From G963717155 sp963717155 (GTDB taxonomy: Bacteria > Actinomycetota > Thermoleophilia > Gaiellales > JALYLC01), in NCBI GenBank assembly GCA_963717155.1, contig OY970326.1, positions 744,001-808,000 of the forward strand: 64,000 bases of DNA, read 5' to 3'. Positions 1-9,976 of the stretch are shown piece by piece (position 1 is the first letter of the stretch; the number at the start of each line of letters is the position of its first letter). The notes under the pieces are model-generated. The model did not search any database. It was not told the DNA's origin and saw nothing but the letters and a program-made list of their open reading frames with translations. Made by a program: the position numbers and the translations under genes.

Positions 1-853
1 AGCCGCCGGTTGCGTCGCGCTCGAGGATGAGCACGGGGATCATCGCGAGCGTGGCGATCAGGATCAGGGGCTCGAACTGATGGGTGACGCGCCCGGACTC
101 TGACTGCTCCCACATCTCGGAGCCTGATTCGGCCCGGCAGGCCTCAGCCCTGCTCGGATCGTTGTCGTGCGCAAGCAGGTCGACGGCCAGCGCCCGCGAC
201 GTGGTTCGCGTGCGCGCGTGCGCGCGACGGCCTTCGATCCGGCGCCGTGGGCGCTACGCTTACGAGATCGTGAGGTCCCTAATGACAACGGGATCGGACT
301 GATGGAAGACGCACTACCAGCCGTCCTGGTGTGCGATGCTCAGACGAAGGCGCGCAGGCCATGCAGGCGTCCAGCCGAAATCGCCGGCGACTTTATCGAC
401 GGCGCGGGACCGGACGACCTCCCAGCGATCGCGCTGGATGGCGCCGTACACGAGAACTTCGAGTGCGTCAGCCGCCAGCCGCCAGTCCATGTCCACTGAA
501 GGGCATCAGATTCACGCCTCGGCCCTTTGGCACTGGACGCCTCAGCTGAGCCCTGTAGCGCGCGATTCGCGGCGATGCTTGTCGCAATCGACCAGATCAG
601 CCGGATCGCAGTGGCGGGATCCCCGCATCCGCCGCGATCGCCGGGCCGCAGAGGGGCACACCAGTCCGAGCGCATCGTCGAGCACCAGACGCACGCAGTC
701 GGCCGCAGCCGCCCTGACCCCATCGCGACGCGGCGAGCGATCGTGGCGGTAGTGGCCTGGGATCGCTCGCCGCGCGGAGTGCAGCGCGTGCGGCTCGGGG
801 TGGATGCGCCCAAGAGCCGATGCGGTTCTGCTTTCACATTGGTCGCGGTCGAC
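1..853. other. no supported gene
   Basis: I see no open frame here with recognisable domains, convincing codon use or a ribosome binding site. Several short overlapping frames run on both strands but all look like GC-rich noise. It may be decayed coding sequence or the 3' flank of a gene outside the window. Confidence 0.4.
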
Positions 854-2411
854 TCAGTGCACGGGCAGCGCCAGCGGGTTCGACCGCAACTTCGGCACGA
901 AATGGCGTGCCGATGGGAGGACGGCTAGCGCGACCAGGCTGGCGGCGATCGCGAGGAGCGCAGCCGCGATGAAGGCGTGGGAGATTCCCGAGGCGGCCTG
1001 TGGCCCGGCGAGGATGCCGGCGCCGGCCGCGATGGCCGAGAAGATCGCGATGCCGATCGTGCCGCCGATCTCGTGACCGGTGGCGTTCAGACCCGAGATC
1101 ATTCCCGTCTCCTCTTCGCGGGCGCCGGTGAGGATCGCGATCGAGACCGAGACGACGGCGACACCGAGACCCAACCCTGCGACGAGCATTCCGGGCAGCA
1201 CGTCGCGGAGGTAGCTGCCGGTCTCGCCGACGTGCGCGAGGAGCGCCATACCGCCGGCCGCGACGAGGAATGCACCGGCGAGCGGCCCGCGCACGCCGTG
1301 GCGGCTGACGATGTGACCGGCCGCGTGCGCGCCGACTCCCGCTGCCAGCGCGAGTGGGATGAAGGCGAGGCCGGTCGCGAGCGGCCCCATGCCGAGGACG
1401 TTCTGCAGGTAGAGCGAGCTGAGCAGGAACAGGCCGAAGATCGAACCGGCCGCCGCGAGCATGAGGAAGAGGCCGCCGCCAATGGCACGTTCGGCAAGCC
1501 GCTCGATGCGCAGGAGCGGCGCATCGGTGTGGCGCTCGATGACGCCGAAGGCAGCGAGACCTGCGACGCCGCCGAGACCGCATACCAGCGTCTGGATCGA
1601 CGTCCAGCCAGCGTTCTGACCCTGGCTGATCGCGAAGACGATGGCACCGAGACTCGCTGTCGCGAGCACGGCTCCACGGAGGTCGAGCCCTCGCCAGCGC
1701 GGCTGCGTGCTCGTCGGCAGGCACGACCTGGACGACGGCGGTGGCGAGTGCGACTGCCAACGGCAGGTTGACGTAGAAGATCATCCGCCAGTCGCCGAAC
1801 TCGGTGAGCAGCCCGCCGACGAGGACGCCGATCGCGGCGCCCGCGCCTCCGACTGCTCCCCAGGCGGCCAGTGCCTTCGCTCGCTGGGCCCCCTGGAACG
1901 CGGTCATGATGATCGCAAGCGCGGCGGGAGAGAGCAGCGCCGCGCCAAGGCCCTGGCCCGCACGGGCCGCGAACAGTGTGGTCGCCGAGCCCGCAATGGC
2001 CGACGCGAACGACGATGCGCAGAAGATCCCGAGGCCGGTCAGGAACATGCGCCGACGGCCGAGCAGATCGGCAGCCCGGCCACCGAAGAGGAGCAGGCTT
2101 CCGAAGATGAGCGAGTAGCTGGTGATCGTCCAGCTGATGTCGGAGCCGCTGAGCTGGAGGTCTCTCGCGAGGCTCGGCAGCGCGATGTTCACGGCCGTGA
2201 TGTCGAGGATGACCATCAGCTGTGCGGTCAGCAGGACGGCCAGGAGAACGCCACGGCCCCTACCGGAAGGCGACTGCGAGCTGCCGGGCAGATGCGGGTG
2301 GTGGTGATGACCGTGGGTCGTCGCGGGTGTCGCCGTCGCGGTGTTCCCTCCGTGATGCATGGCCACGAGTCGCTCACGGAGCGATAGCTTGGTGTGGCTC
2401 GGTGCGCTCAT
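854..2411 (-). CDS. MFS drug exporter, DHA2 (EmrB/QacA-like), frameshifted
   Basis: This is a 14-helix-type major facilitator exporter of the DHA2 drug:H+ antiporter family. The start ATG at 2411 follows a strong GAGGAGG site. Residues 1-45 form a histidine-rich cytosolic tail (HGHHHHPHLP). Helix 1 carries 'LMVILDITAVNIALPSL' and the next loop 'GGRAADLLGRRRMF', both family signatures. The first half reads in one frame to about 1700; the rest (from 'GLDLRGAVLATASLGAIVFAISQG') continues in another frame to a stop at 854. One base is therefore lost or gained near 1690-1705. The halves fit one protein of normal length, so either a recent pseudogene or a sequencing error is possible. It is divergent from the hydrolase at 2650 across two copies of a shared operator. 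Confidence 0.85.
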
Positions 2412-2494
2412 TGCTGGCTCCTCCTCAGGGGTTCGCGGTACGAGGTCACGCTCCCACTTCGGCGGTGGACCGGAAATGAGGCTCGCTCGCGGCT

Positions 2495-2516
2495 GCGGTG
2501 TGGCTGACCACACCGC
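2495..2516. promoter_or_regulatory. 22-bp palindromic operator, copy 1
   Basis: Perfect inverted repeat GCGGTGTGG-N4-CCACACCGC, 84 bp upstream of the MFS start codon. A preceding GAGGCTCGCTCGCG block is also conserved next to the 8.3 kb copy. Its size and symmetry fit a dimeric TetR-type repressor, but no such regulator is encoded nearby. Confidence 0.7.
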
Positions 2517-2545
2517 CCATCGCACGACGCGAATCGCTGCCGATC

Positions 2546-2567
2546 GCGGTGTGGATGGCTACACCGC
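2546..2567. promoter_or_regulatory. 22-bp palindromic operator, copy 2
   Basis: GCGGTGT-N8-ACACCGC with inner GG/CT variation, 83 bp upstream of the hydrolase ATG at 2650. It mirrors the spacing of copy 1 to the MFS start, so each divergent gene appears to have its own operator. It differs from the 8328 copy at one inner base. Confidence 0.7.
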
Positions 2568-2649
2568 AGTCGGCGTGCGGGCCACCTTTCCGCTCGGCCG
2601 TGCGTGGTCGAGCCTGAAATCGACTGCACGTGACTCGAGGAGGATTCAG

Positions 2650-4071
2650 ATGGGCGCCAACGTCGATACGGTCATGGTCGTCATCACGCTTGCAACTGGC
2701 CTGTGGTGGGGGTTCTCGCGACATCGTCACAAGGCCGTGCTGGGCGCGTTCTCGATCGCCGCCGCGGCTCTGGCGGGTGCGACGCTCCTGGCGGAGGGCC
2801 CGCGCTGGCAGCTTGTTCCGTGGCAGGTTCTCGCTCTCGCGGTCGCGGCGGCTGCTGCGCTGCGGCGCTGGCGGCCAGGTCACTCGCGCCGTTGGCGGCG
2901 AGTGGTTGGGCGAGGGGCGCTGGTCGTCGGGCTGGCGCTCGGCGGGCTGGCGCTCCTGACCGCGATCGTGCCGACGCTGCCGAAGCCGTCGGGGCCGCAT
3001 CGTGTGGGCAGCGTGATCTTCCGCTGGACAGACGCCGGCCGTCCCGAGACGTTCACCGCTGACCCGTCGGACCACCGCGAGGTCATCGCTCAGGCGTGGT
3101 ACCCATCCGATGCGACGACGGGCCGGGCAGTGCCGTACTTCGAGGCGCAGGCCCGCCTTCCGTCGTCGATCGAGGGCCTGCCGTCGTTCATGTTCGCATC
3201 GTTCGATCGGATCGCTACGCATGCGACCGTTGCGACCCCTGTCAGTGCCGCACGGCGAACCTGGCCGGTGCTGTTCTTCTCGCCCGGGCTGTCGATCCCG
3301 CGCGAGGCGTACACGGCTCTTTGCGCTGACCTTGCCAGCCGTGGCTACGTCGTCCTGGCGCTCAGCGTCCCTTACGAGTCAGCGGTCTCGGTGCTGGCGG
3401 ACGGCCAGGTCGTCGGTCAGACCATCCACCCCGATGTGATGGGGCCGCCGCCGCATCGCGCGCTCGAGCGCCTGATCGCAACCCGTGTGGCCGACATCCG
3501 GTTCGCGCTCGACCAGCTCGATCAGCTGGCACGACTCAAGCCGCGCTCGCCGCTCGCCGGACACCTCGATCTGCAGCACGTCGGGATCGTCGGTCACTCG
3601 ATCGGCGGCGCGACCGCCGTCCAGACCATGGCCAGCGACCCGCGCTTCAAGGTTGGCGTCAATCTCGACGGCAAGCTGTTCGGAACCGAGCCGGACGCGG
3701 AGCTGAACCGCCCGTTCCTCTGGATTGGGTCCGACGCGACGCAGACCAGGGAGTACACGCATGGGCGGGACCGCTTCCTCTCGCGCCAGGGCGGGGGCGC
3801 CGCGCTCCTCACGATCCGAGAGAGCCGGCACCTCAGCTTCACCGACGATCCGTCGTACCTGACATCGCTCGGCCGGAGCCTTGTCGGCGCGACCCTCGGC
3901 ATGGGTTCGGTGTCGCTCGGCGGGATGACGTCGATGACTGGAGACGCGATCGCCGCCTTCGTTGGCCCGTCACTCGGCGTCGAGGAGGGGCCTACCCTCG
4001 GGGCCGTCCTTGTCGGCCATCCAGGGATCCAATTGGCAGCGGCGGATGAGAGCGGGATGATCGCCGCTTGA
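2650..4071 (+). CDS. PAF-acetylhydrolase-like membrane-anchored alpha/beta hydrolase
   Basis: A 473-residue serine hydrolase. The first ~115 residues contain about four hydrophobic helices, so the catalytic domain is probably anchored to the membrane. The body matches the platelet-activating-factor acetylhydrolase family: nucleophile elbow GHSIGG (Ser317), 'NLDGK' (Asp340) and 'SRHLSF' (His394). The Ser-to-Asp spacing of 23 and Asp-to-His spacing of 54 closely fit that family's triad. These enzymes hydrolyse short or oxidised acyl esters; the actual substrate is unknown. The ATG at 2650 follows GAGGAGG. It shares a divergent, operator-bearing region with the MFS exporter, suggesting coordinated export and hydrolysis of a toxic ester, which is inference. 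Confidence 0.85.
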   Translation: MGANVDTVMVVITLATGLWWGFSRHRHKAVLGAFSIAAAALAGATLLAEGPRWQLVPWQVLALAVAAAAALRRWRPGHSRRWRRVVGRGALVVGLALGGLALLTAIVPTLPKPSGPHRVGSVIFRWTDAGRPETFTADPSDHREVIAQAWYPSDATTGRAVPYFEAQARLPSSIEGLPSFMFASFDRIATHATVATPVSAARRTWPVLFFSPGLSIPREAYTALCADLASRGYVVLALSVPYESAVSVLADGQVVGQTIHPDVMGPPPHRALERLIATRVADIRFALDQLDQLARLKPRSPLAGHLDLQHVGIVGHSIGGATAVQTMASDPRFKVGVNLDGKLFGTEPDAELNRPFLWIGSDATQTREYTHGRDRFLSRQGGGAALLTIRESRHLSFTDDPSYLTSLGRSLVGATLGMGSVSLGGMTSMTGDAIAAFVGPSLGVEEGPTLGAVLVGHPGIQLAAADESGMIAA

Positions 4072-4105
4072 CGACGGACTACCGTCTGTCGGCACTGATC
4101 CGGAT

Positions 4106-5928
4106 CTAGGCGAGCGGAAGCTCCGCATGAACGATGGTTCCGCCGTTCACCGGGCTCTCGGAGCCGCAACGTGCCGCCGAGGGCCTCGACACGGTCGACG
4201 AGCCCGCGGAGCCCGCTGCCACCGCTCAGGTCGGCGCCGCCGCTCCCGTTGTCCCGGATCTCGACCACCACCGTCTCGGGCGTTGTCGACAGTTCGACGC
4301 TTCCTTCGGTCGCTCCGGAGTGCTTCGCGGCGTTCGTGAGGCTCTCCGCGACGACGTAGTACAGGGCCGCTTCGACCGGTTCGGGTAGCCGCTCCGCCGG
4401 GACTCCGGCGATCGTGACCGGGAACGGCGAGCGATGCGCGAGCGATTCCAGGGCCGGCGCGAGTCCACGGTCGGTGAGCACGGCTGGGTGCAGGCCGCGG
4501 GCGAGCTCGCGAAGCTCGTCGAGCGCGTGTTTGAGGTCGTCGCCAGCACCCGCCAGCATCGTCTGGGTCGCGCGCGGGTCGTCGTGCAGCGCCTCCTGGG
4601 CCATCCGCAGGCGGAGCGAGAGCGTCACGAGGCGTTGCTGTGCACCGTCGTGCAGGTTCCGTTCGAGTCGCCGCCGCTCGGTGACGCTCGCTTCGACGAT
4701 CCGGGCGCGCGAGTCCCGCACCTCGTCGAGCCGGGCACGCGACTCTGCAAGTAGGCGCTCGTTCTCGAGCGCGAGCCCAGCTGCGCTCGCGACGGCGTCG
4801 AGCAATGCCGGGTTCTCGCTCAGCGCCGTCGTCGTGGACGAGCGCGGCCACCTTGCGGCCGTTGCGCTCGAGGATCGTTACCGCACGGCCCGCCGCCGGA
4901 ACGACGGAGACGGGGCGCCCGTCCACATCCACGTACTCATCTGGTTCGCGGATCCAGAACCCGACCTCCAATGACGGGTCGCGCAATGCACGGGCGATCG
5001 CGTCTCGTAGCCGTCCAGGCGCGAGGCCTCGGCTCAGTTCCACGACCAGATCGCTGGCTCCCACCCGGCCCATCCGCGCGCGCCACAGCCCCACGAGATA
5101 GGCGATCGGCACGACGCCGAACGCCAATCGTTCCGCGGACTGCAGCTTGATCGGAGCGCCCTGGTAGGGCAGCGCGCTCGCGATCAAGGTCGCTGCGAGC
5201 AGCGCGGTCGCTAGACCGCCGCTGACCAGGATCGGGAACAGCACGCGTCTTAGCGGAGGCGAGGCGAGACGCCAGCGCACAGCCAGGTCGAGAAGGACGG
5301 CTGCCGCGACAGCGATGCCCACGTACCGCTCGACGCTCATCAGCCTCATGTGAACGGTCATGTCGTCACGGGTGAACAGGAGGTTCTGCGGGCACGGGCA
5401 ACCACCGACCTGCCCGACGGGCATGAACATCAGCATCACGACCTGGACCACCACCGCGTTGAAGTAGGCCGCACCGACGATGAGACGCTCCCAGCTCGAG
5501 TGGAGCCGCCCGTCCGGGAAGACGAGGACGAGATGCGCGAGCACTGCCGCGGGGATCCCGAGCGAAACCAGGCCGAGCGTGAACGGCACCGAGCTGGCCG
5601 CCCGGATGAGCGTCCCCGCGAAGAGCGCGAAGCCAGCGCCGACCATGAGCGCGCCCGTCCACCGCTCACGCCGGCGAGCCGAGGCGACAAGGCCCGCCGA
5701 GACGAACGAGACGCCGGCCACGACCGTGAAGGTCGCAAGCGACGGATCGTCGCCGCGAAGCTGGCCCCGCTCGATCGACGCCGCAGCCAGCGCCGCACAC
5801 GCGACAGCGGCGGCACCGATGCCGACCACGATCGGGTGCGAGCGGAGCTCCGTGCCGGCTGCCGCGAGCGAGGTCAACGGTGACGCTCCATGGGAGATGC
5901 TCCCGTTGTCCCGCATCCCTGCGCTCAT
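4106..5928 (-). CDS. NarL-type sensor histidine kinase, two frameshifts
   Basis: The N-terminal half has about eight hydrophobic helices (sensor region), then a linker with 'SRGLAPGRLRDAIARAL', a GAF-like stretch, a HisKA_3 dimerisation helix ('RRRLERNLHDGAQQRLVTLSLRL', phospho-acceptor His in NLHDG) and an ATPase domain with N box 'ESLTNAAKHSGA' and 'DNGSGGADLSGGSGLRGL'. The frame breaks near 4826 (GAF to 'LSENPALLDAVASAAG') and near 4155 (C-terminal 'SPVNGGTIVHAELPLA', stop at 4106). Both need one base, so the gene is either decaying or misread. The start is taken at 5928; ATGs further upstream in frame (to 6075) are possible. It is divergent from two response regulators, its likely partners. 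Confidence 0.8.
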
Positions 5929-6015
5929 GAGACATCCCGCATAGTCACCACGGTACGCCGAAAGAGTCGGGCTAGCCACACTGCGATGCGTGGCCATGGT
6001 GGGCATGATCCGTCG

Positions 6016-6378
6016 ATGCGCCCCCGCGTGCTCATCGTTGACGACAACCGCGCCTTCCGGGCAGCGGCGCGACACCTGCTCGAGCGGGGCGGGTTCGTCG
6101 TCGTGGCTGAAGCCGGAGACGGCGGCGAGGGGTTACGGGCAGCGAAGGAGCACACGCCCGACGTCGTGATCCTCGATGTGCAGCTACCCGATCTCGATGG
6201 GTTCGAGGTCGCCGAGCAGCTGCGCGCACTCGAGATGGCGCCCGAGGTGATCCTGACCTCGAGCCTCGACGGCGCCGATTTCGGAACGATGGTCGCGAGC
6301 AGCTCCGCGCTTGGCTTCATTCCGAAAGCCGAGCTTTCGGCTCAGGCGATCAAGGCGCTGCTCGCACCCACCCGCTGA
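6016..6378 (+). CDS. single-domain response regulator
   Basis: A 120-residue stand-alone receiver domain with no output domain. 'LIVDDN' gives the acidic pocket, 'VVILDVQLPDLDGF' the phospho-acceptor Asp54, 'LTSS' the switch Ser/Thr and 'FIPKAEL' the conserved Lys. It lies head to head with the kinase at 4106-5928 and just before a second, LuxR-type regulator, so it may act as a phosphate sink or shuttle in this three-gene system. The ATG at 6016 precedes 'RPRVLIVDD', the usual distance from the receiver start. Confidence 0.85.
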   Translation: MRPRVLIVDDNRAFRAAARHLLERGGFVVVAEAGDGGEGLRAAKEHTPDVVILDVQLPDLDGFEVAEQLRALEMAPEVILTSSLDGADFGTMVASSSALGFIPKAELSAQAIKALLAPTR

Positions 6379-6451
6379 GCACGCGCCGGCCGGTCTGGCG
6401 CGTTCGCCTTCGGTCGGCGACACTCCGTCAGCGTCGACTCGAGCACCCTGA

Positions 6452-7120
6452 TCTGGAGCAAGACAGCGGCCGCCTATCCGCGTCGTACTCGCCGACGACT
6501 CGGTACTGCTGCGCGAGGGCATCGCGAGCCTGCTCGCGAGCAAGGGATTCACGATCGTCGGGCAGAGCGGTACGGCCGAGGATCTGCTGCTGAAGGTCCG
6601 CTCCTACAAGCCCGACGTTGCGATCGTCGACATCAAGATGCCGCCGACCCAGACCGACGAGGGACTCCGCGCCGCGAAGGAGATCCGGGAGAAGTACCCG
6701 GACACGGCGGTGCTCGTCCTTTCGCAGTACGTCGAGCAGGGCTACGCGCTCGAGCTGTTGCAGGAAAGCGCGGAAGGAGTCGGCTACCTGCTGAAAGACA
6801 GGGTGTACGACCTCGCCGACTTCGTCGCGGCTGTCAAGCGGGTGGCCGAGGGCGGCTCCGCGCTCGATCCCAGCGTGGTCTCCCAACTCGTCGGCCGGCG
6901 ACGCCGCAACGACCCGATCGACGAGTTGAGCGCTCGCGAGCGGGAGGTGCTCGAGCTGATGGCCGAGGGGCTCTCGAACTCGGCGATCGCGGCGCGCGTG
7001 TTCCTGAGCGAGCGCGGCGTCGAGAAGCATGTGACGAGCATCTTCCAGAAGCTGCACCTGCCTGTCGCCGCCGATACCCACCGGCGCGTCCTCGCGGTCG
7101 TCGCCTTCCTGCAGTCCTAA
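6452..7120 (+). CDS. NarL/LuxR-family response regulator, 5' end unclear
   Basis: Receiver domain ('RVVLADDSVLLREGIASLLAS', 'PDVAIVDIKMPPT') followed by a LuxR helix-turn-helix ('ELSAREREVLELMAEGLSNSAIAARVFLSERGVEKHVTSIFQKLHL'), the normal layout of a DNA-binding regulator paired with a HisKA_3 kinase. No ATG, GTG or TTG lies between the upstream in-frame stop (6449) and the receiver; the first ATG (6638) would remove half the domain. The true start is therefore probably displaced by a base lost near 6460-6480. Likely partner of the kinase at 4106. Confidence 0.8.
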   Translation, partial: SGARQRPPIRVVLADDSVLLREGIASLLASKGFTIVGQSGTAEDLLLKVRSYKPDVAIVDIKMPPTQTDEGLRAAKEIREKYPDTAVLVLSQYVEQGYALELLQESAEGVGYLLKDRVYDLADFVAAVKRVAEGGSALDPSVVSQLVGRRRRNDPIDELSAREREVLELMAEGLSNSAIAARVFLSERGVEKHVTSIFQKLHLPVAADTHRRVLAVVAFLQS

Positions 7121-7234
7121 CCCCCTCTCGCGCCCACGGTGAGGCCGGCCACCGACGGGCGAAGTGACGCGTCGCTTCTCGCGATGCCCCCGACGCCCGA
7201 CGCGGAGCGAGACAGCCGACAGCGATCCTCCGCT

Positions 7235-8158
7235 TCAACCACTCACCCCACCGTTGGTCGCGAGCTCGATGTCCTCAGCGACAAGGTCAGCGTTGATCGC
7301 GATCGCGGCCGCGGACCCGGCACCGGCCGCCGTGATCACCTGCGCGCGCGAATCGACGACATTACCCGCGACCCAGACGCCGAAGGTACTCGTCCGGCCG
7401 GTAGCATCGCCTGCAACGAAGCCGGAGTCGAGGACTTCGCAGCCAAGACCCGCCAACAGGCCGTCAGCGTGGGGGGCGTTTCCGGGTCGAACGAAGACCA
7501 CGGCCCGTGCGATCACCTGACCGTCCACGAGTTCGACCCCGGACAGCCGGTCAGCTTCGACGACGATCGAGGCAACTTCACCGCTCACGACCCGAATCCC
7601 GCGCGCCTCGAGGCGAACCCGCTCGCCAGCCAGCAAGCCGTCGACGTGGCTGAAGAAGACGACGTCGTCAGACCACTGGCGCACAAGCTGGGCGTGGTCC
7701 ACAGCACCTGGGTGGGTCCCGAGGACCCCGATCGCCTGATCGCGCACCTCCCAGCCGTGACAGTACGGGCAGTGCAACAGATCCCGCCCCCACCGCTCGC
7801 GAACACCGGGGATGGCCGGGAGGTCGTCGAGCATTCCGGTCGCAACCAGGACGCGACGCGCGCGGAGCGTGCGACCGCTAGCCAGACGCAGAACGAACCC
7901 TCCCTCAACCGCTACGACCTGCCCATCGAGCAACTCAACGCCATAGCCGGCCACCTCAGCGCGTCCGACGGCCAGAAGCTCCACCGGCGGCATCCCATCA
8001 CGAGACAGGAACCCCTGCATGTGTGCAGCGGGGGCGTTGCGTGGGGTGCCGGCGTCGATCACGACGACCTGCCGACGCGCACGACCCAACACGAGCGCGG
8101 CACTCAAGCCGGCCGCTCCGCCGCCGACGACCGCAACGTCGTAGATCCGAGTATTCAT
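7235..8158 (-). CDS. thioredoxin-reductase-like FAD/NAD(P) oxidoreductase
   Basis: A 307-residue two-dinucleotide-binding flavoprotein. 'DVAVVGGGAAGLSAALVLGRARRQVVVIDAG' binds FAD, 'LLHCPYCHGWEVRDQAIGVLG' carries a CxxC disulfide placed as in thioredoxin reductase, and 'GVWVAGNVVDSRAQVITAAGAGSAAAIAINADL' is the C-terminal FAD signature. The CPYCHG form is typical of actinobacterial TrxB-like proteins of unknown substrate, often called thioredoxin reductase. The ATG at 8158 follows GAGGTG. It is divergent from the oxidoreductase at 8612 across a copy of the operator found at 2.5 kb, so it belongs to the same putative regulon. Confidence 0.85.
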   Translation of the reverse strand: MNTRIYDVAVVGGGAAGLSAALVLGRARRQVVVIDAGTPRNAPAAHMQGFLSRDGMPPVELLAVGRAEVAGYGVELLDGQVVAVEGGFVLRLASGRTLRARRVLVATGMLDDLPAIPGVRERWGRDLLHCPYCHGWEVRDQAIGVLGTHPGAVDHAQLVRQWSDDVVFFSHVDGLLAGERVRLEARGIRVVSGEVASIVVEADRLSGVELVDGQVIARAVVFVRPGNAPHADGLLAGLGCEVLDSGFVAGDATGRTSTFGVWVAGNVVDSRAQVITAAGAGSAAAIAINADLVAEDIELATNGGVSG

Positions 8159-8216
8159 AGCGGGCACCTCGATTGCTTCGTTCGCCTGCCCTACGTCACC
8201 GACACGGCTCCGCCCC

Positions 8217-8236
8217 GCCGTGTGGTCGCCAACGGC
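8217..8236. promoter_or_regulatory. degenerate operator half-site
   Basis: GCCGTGTGG followed by an imperfect right arm, 59 bp upstream of the flavoprotein start. The left arm matches the 22-bp operator at eight of nine positions; the right arm is poor. It could be a weak second site, as two sites occur at 2.5 kb. Confidence 0.3.
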
Positions 8237-8327
8237 CCTCGGGCGGAGCGTAGGCGAGTCGCCGCTGGCACCCACCGACACGTTCTTCGCTGTCGTCGCG
8301 TTCCTGCAGTCCTGACCCGCTCCGCCA

Positions 8328-8349
8328 GCGGTGTGGGTGGCTACACCGC
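8328..8349. promoter_or_regulatory. 22-bp palindromic operator, copy 3
   Basis: GCGGTGTGGG-N2-GCTACACCGC, one base different from the copy at 2546-2567. On the opposite strand it is preceded by the same AATGAGGCTCGCTCGCG block found left of the 2495 copy, so about 40 bp of promoter sequence is shared. It lies between the divergent genes at 8158 and 8612. Confidence 0.7.
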
Positions 8350-8611
8350 ACTCGCGAGCGAGCCTCATTCCGACGACGCGGTCGCGGTGCGAGCGTGGAC
8401 TCGTACCCGACACGAACCGCCGGCGCGAGATCACGAGCACCACAACGACTGGCCCCGCTCGCCCTCACCCGAGCACGACCAGCGGTGCCCCGGCCGCCGA
8501 GACACCCTCCCACCCCATACCGCACTGCGCTACCGATGGACATCCGTACGGAGAGCGAGGCTCGACGGCGTCCCGTCGACGACTAGTCGACCCAGAAAAG
8601 GAGCAACACCA

Positions 8612-9669
8612 ATGATCCCGACCCAGGACCGCCAGCCCGGAACCGCCGCCGACCACGAGCCAGCGCCCATACCGGCCACGATGAGCGCCGCCGTGAAAGA
8701 TCGTTATGGACCACCGGACGTGCTCCGCGTCGACACCGTCCCCGTGCCGACGATCGACGACGACGAGGTCCTCGTCCGTGTCGAGGCCGCAGGCGTCGAT
8801 CGCGGGACATGGCACCTCCTAACCGGCCGGCCCTACCTGATGCGGCTCGTCACCGGTCTACACCGGCCACGGCGCCGGGTGCCGGGGCGCGACCTCACCG
8901 GCACGGTCGTCGCGGTCGGATCGGCGGTCACCCGCTTCACTGTCAGCGACGTCGTGTTCGGTGTCGGACGTGGAACGTTCGCCGAGTATGCAGCGGCAAA
9001 GGAGTCGAAGCTCGCGCACGCGCCGCGGGCGCTGACACTCGAGCAGGCGGCCGTCGTACCGATCTCCGCGCTGACGGCGATTCAGGCCGTCGACGGGGCT
9101 CGCGTCGGCCAGGAACGGCTGTACTCGTGATCGGAGCCTCCGGCGGCGTCGGCAGCTACGCCGTGCAGTTGGCAAAGGCCCGCGGCGCGCACGTTACCGG
9201 CGTCTGCTATTCCGCGAAGCTCGACCTCGTCAACTCGCTCGGCGCGGACCACACAATCGCCTACGACCGGCAGGACGCGACCGCCACCGCGTGCTGCTAC
9301 GACGCGATCATCGACATTGGCGGCAACACACCCGTCGCGAGCCTGCGCCGGATGCTCGCACGGCGCGGGACCCTGATCATCGTCGGCGGCGAGGGGGGCG
9401 ACCGGTTCACCGGCGGCCTCGGACGACAAATCCGAGCCCGCCTCATCTCCCTCTTCACCCACCAGACCCTCACAACGCTCCTGACGCGTGAACACCACGG
9501 GGACCTCGAACGCCTGGCCGACCTCGTCGACGACGGGGCCTTCAAGCCCGCACTCCAAGCGGTCCATCCACTCGAGGACGCCGCTGGCGCGCTTCACGCC
9601 ATCGAGCGCGGCCAGGTCCGCGGCAAGCTCGCGATCCGGTCGAGCCTGGGGCTGCCAGATCTCTCGTGA
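8612..9669 (+). CDS. zinc-free MDR quinone-oxidoreductase-like enzyme, frameshifted
   Basis: Medium-chain dehydrogenase/reductase of the quinone oxidoreductase type: a GroES-like domain ('MSAAVKDRYGPPDVLRVDTVPVPTIDDDEVLVRVEAAGVDRGTWH', 'PGRDLTGTVVAVG') followed by a Rossmann domain ('LVIGASGGVGSYAVQLAKARGAHVTGVCYSAKLDLVNSLGADHTIAYD'). It likely reduces a quinone or enone with NAD(P)H. The ATG at 8612 follows AAAAGGAGC. The frame breaks near 9110 between 'ALTAIQAVDGARVGQ' and 'GTAVLVIGASGG', needing one base. It is divergent from the flavoprotein gene and shares its operator. Confidence 0.8.
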
Positions 9670-9803
9670 ACTCACAGTGGTCTAGGAGTACGTGCACCGG
9701 TCGTTCACCGACCACCGCCTGAAGTGCACGACGCCGCGCAGCGTCTGCGCCGTCCGCGAATGGCGTCCTGCACAGAAAACTCGCCTCAGCAGGGATCTAG
9801 CGA

Positions 9804-9850
9804 AGCCCTCTCAGGGACTCGAACCCTGGACCCCCTCCTTACCATGGAGG
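9804..9850 (-). other. 3' half of tRNA-Thr (GGU), attachment-site relict
   Basis: On the minus strand this contains an anticodon stem-loop (CCTCC, loop ATGGTAA, GGAGG; anticodon GGU), a perfect T arm (CAGGG TTCGAGT CCCTG) and the 3' acceptor strand. The 5' acceptor, D arm and 5' part of the tRNA are absent, so it is not a functional gene. A tRNA 3' half of this kind is what an integrase leaves at the far end of an integrated element. Confidence 0.7.
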
Positions 9851-9976
9851 TTCTGGGCGTCACGCGCGTACACGTGCGATCACTAACGACTCGGTTTCTC
9901 CTGGAATTTCAGTCGTGTCCGCGCGGTCGCTGTCAAGCGAGACAACGTGAAGTCGTATTGGGCGCGGGCCAGTTCA

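Noticed and set aside
1690..1705. Programmed ribosomal frameshift in the MFS gene
   Set aside because: No slippery heptamer or downstream structure, and similar breaks occur in many unrelated genes nearby, which favours error or decay.
9804..9850. Functional tRNA-Thr gene
   Set aside because: Only the anticodon arm, T arm and 3' acceptor are present; no 5' acceptor or D arm can be folded from the upstream sequence.
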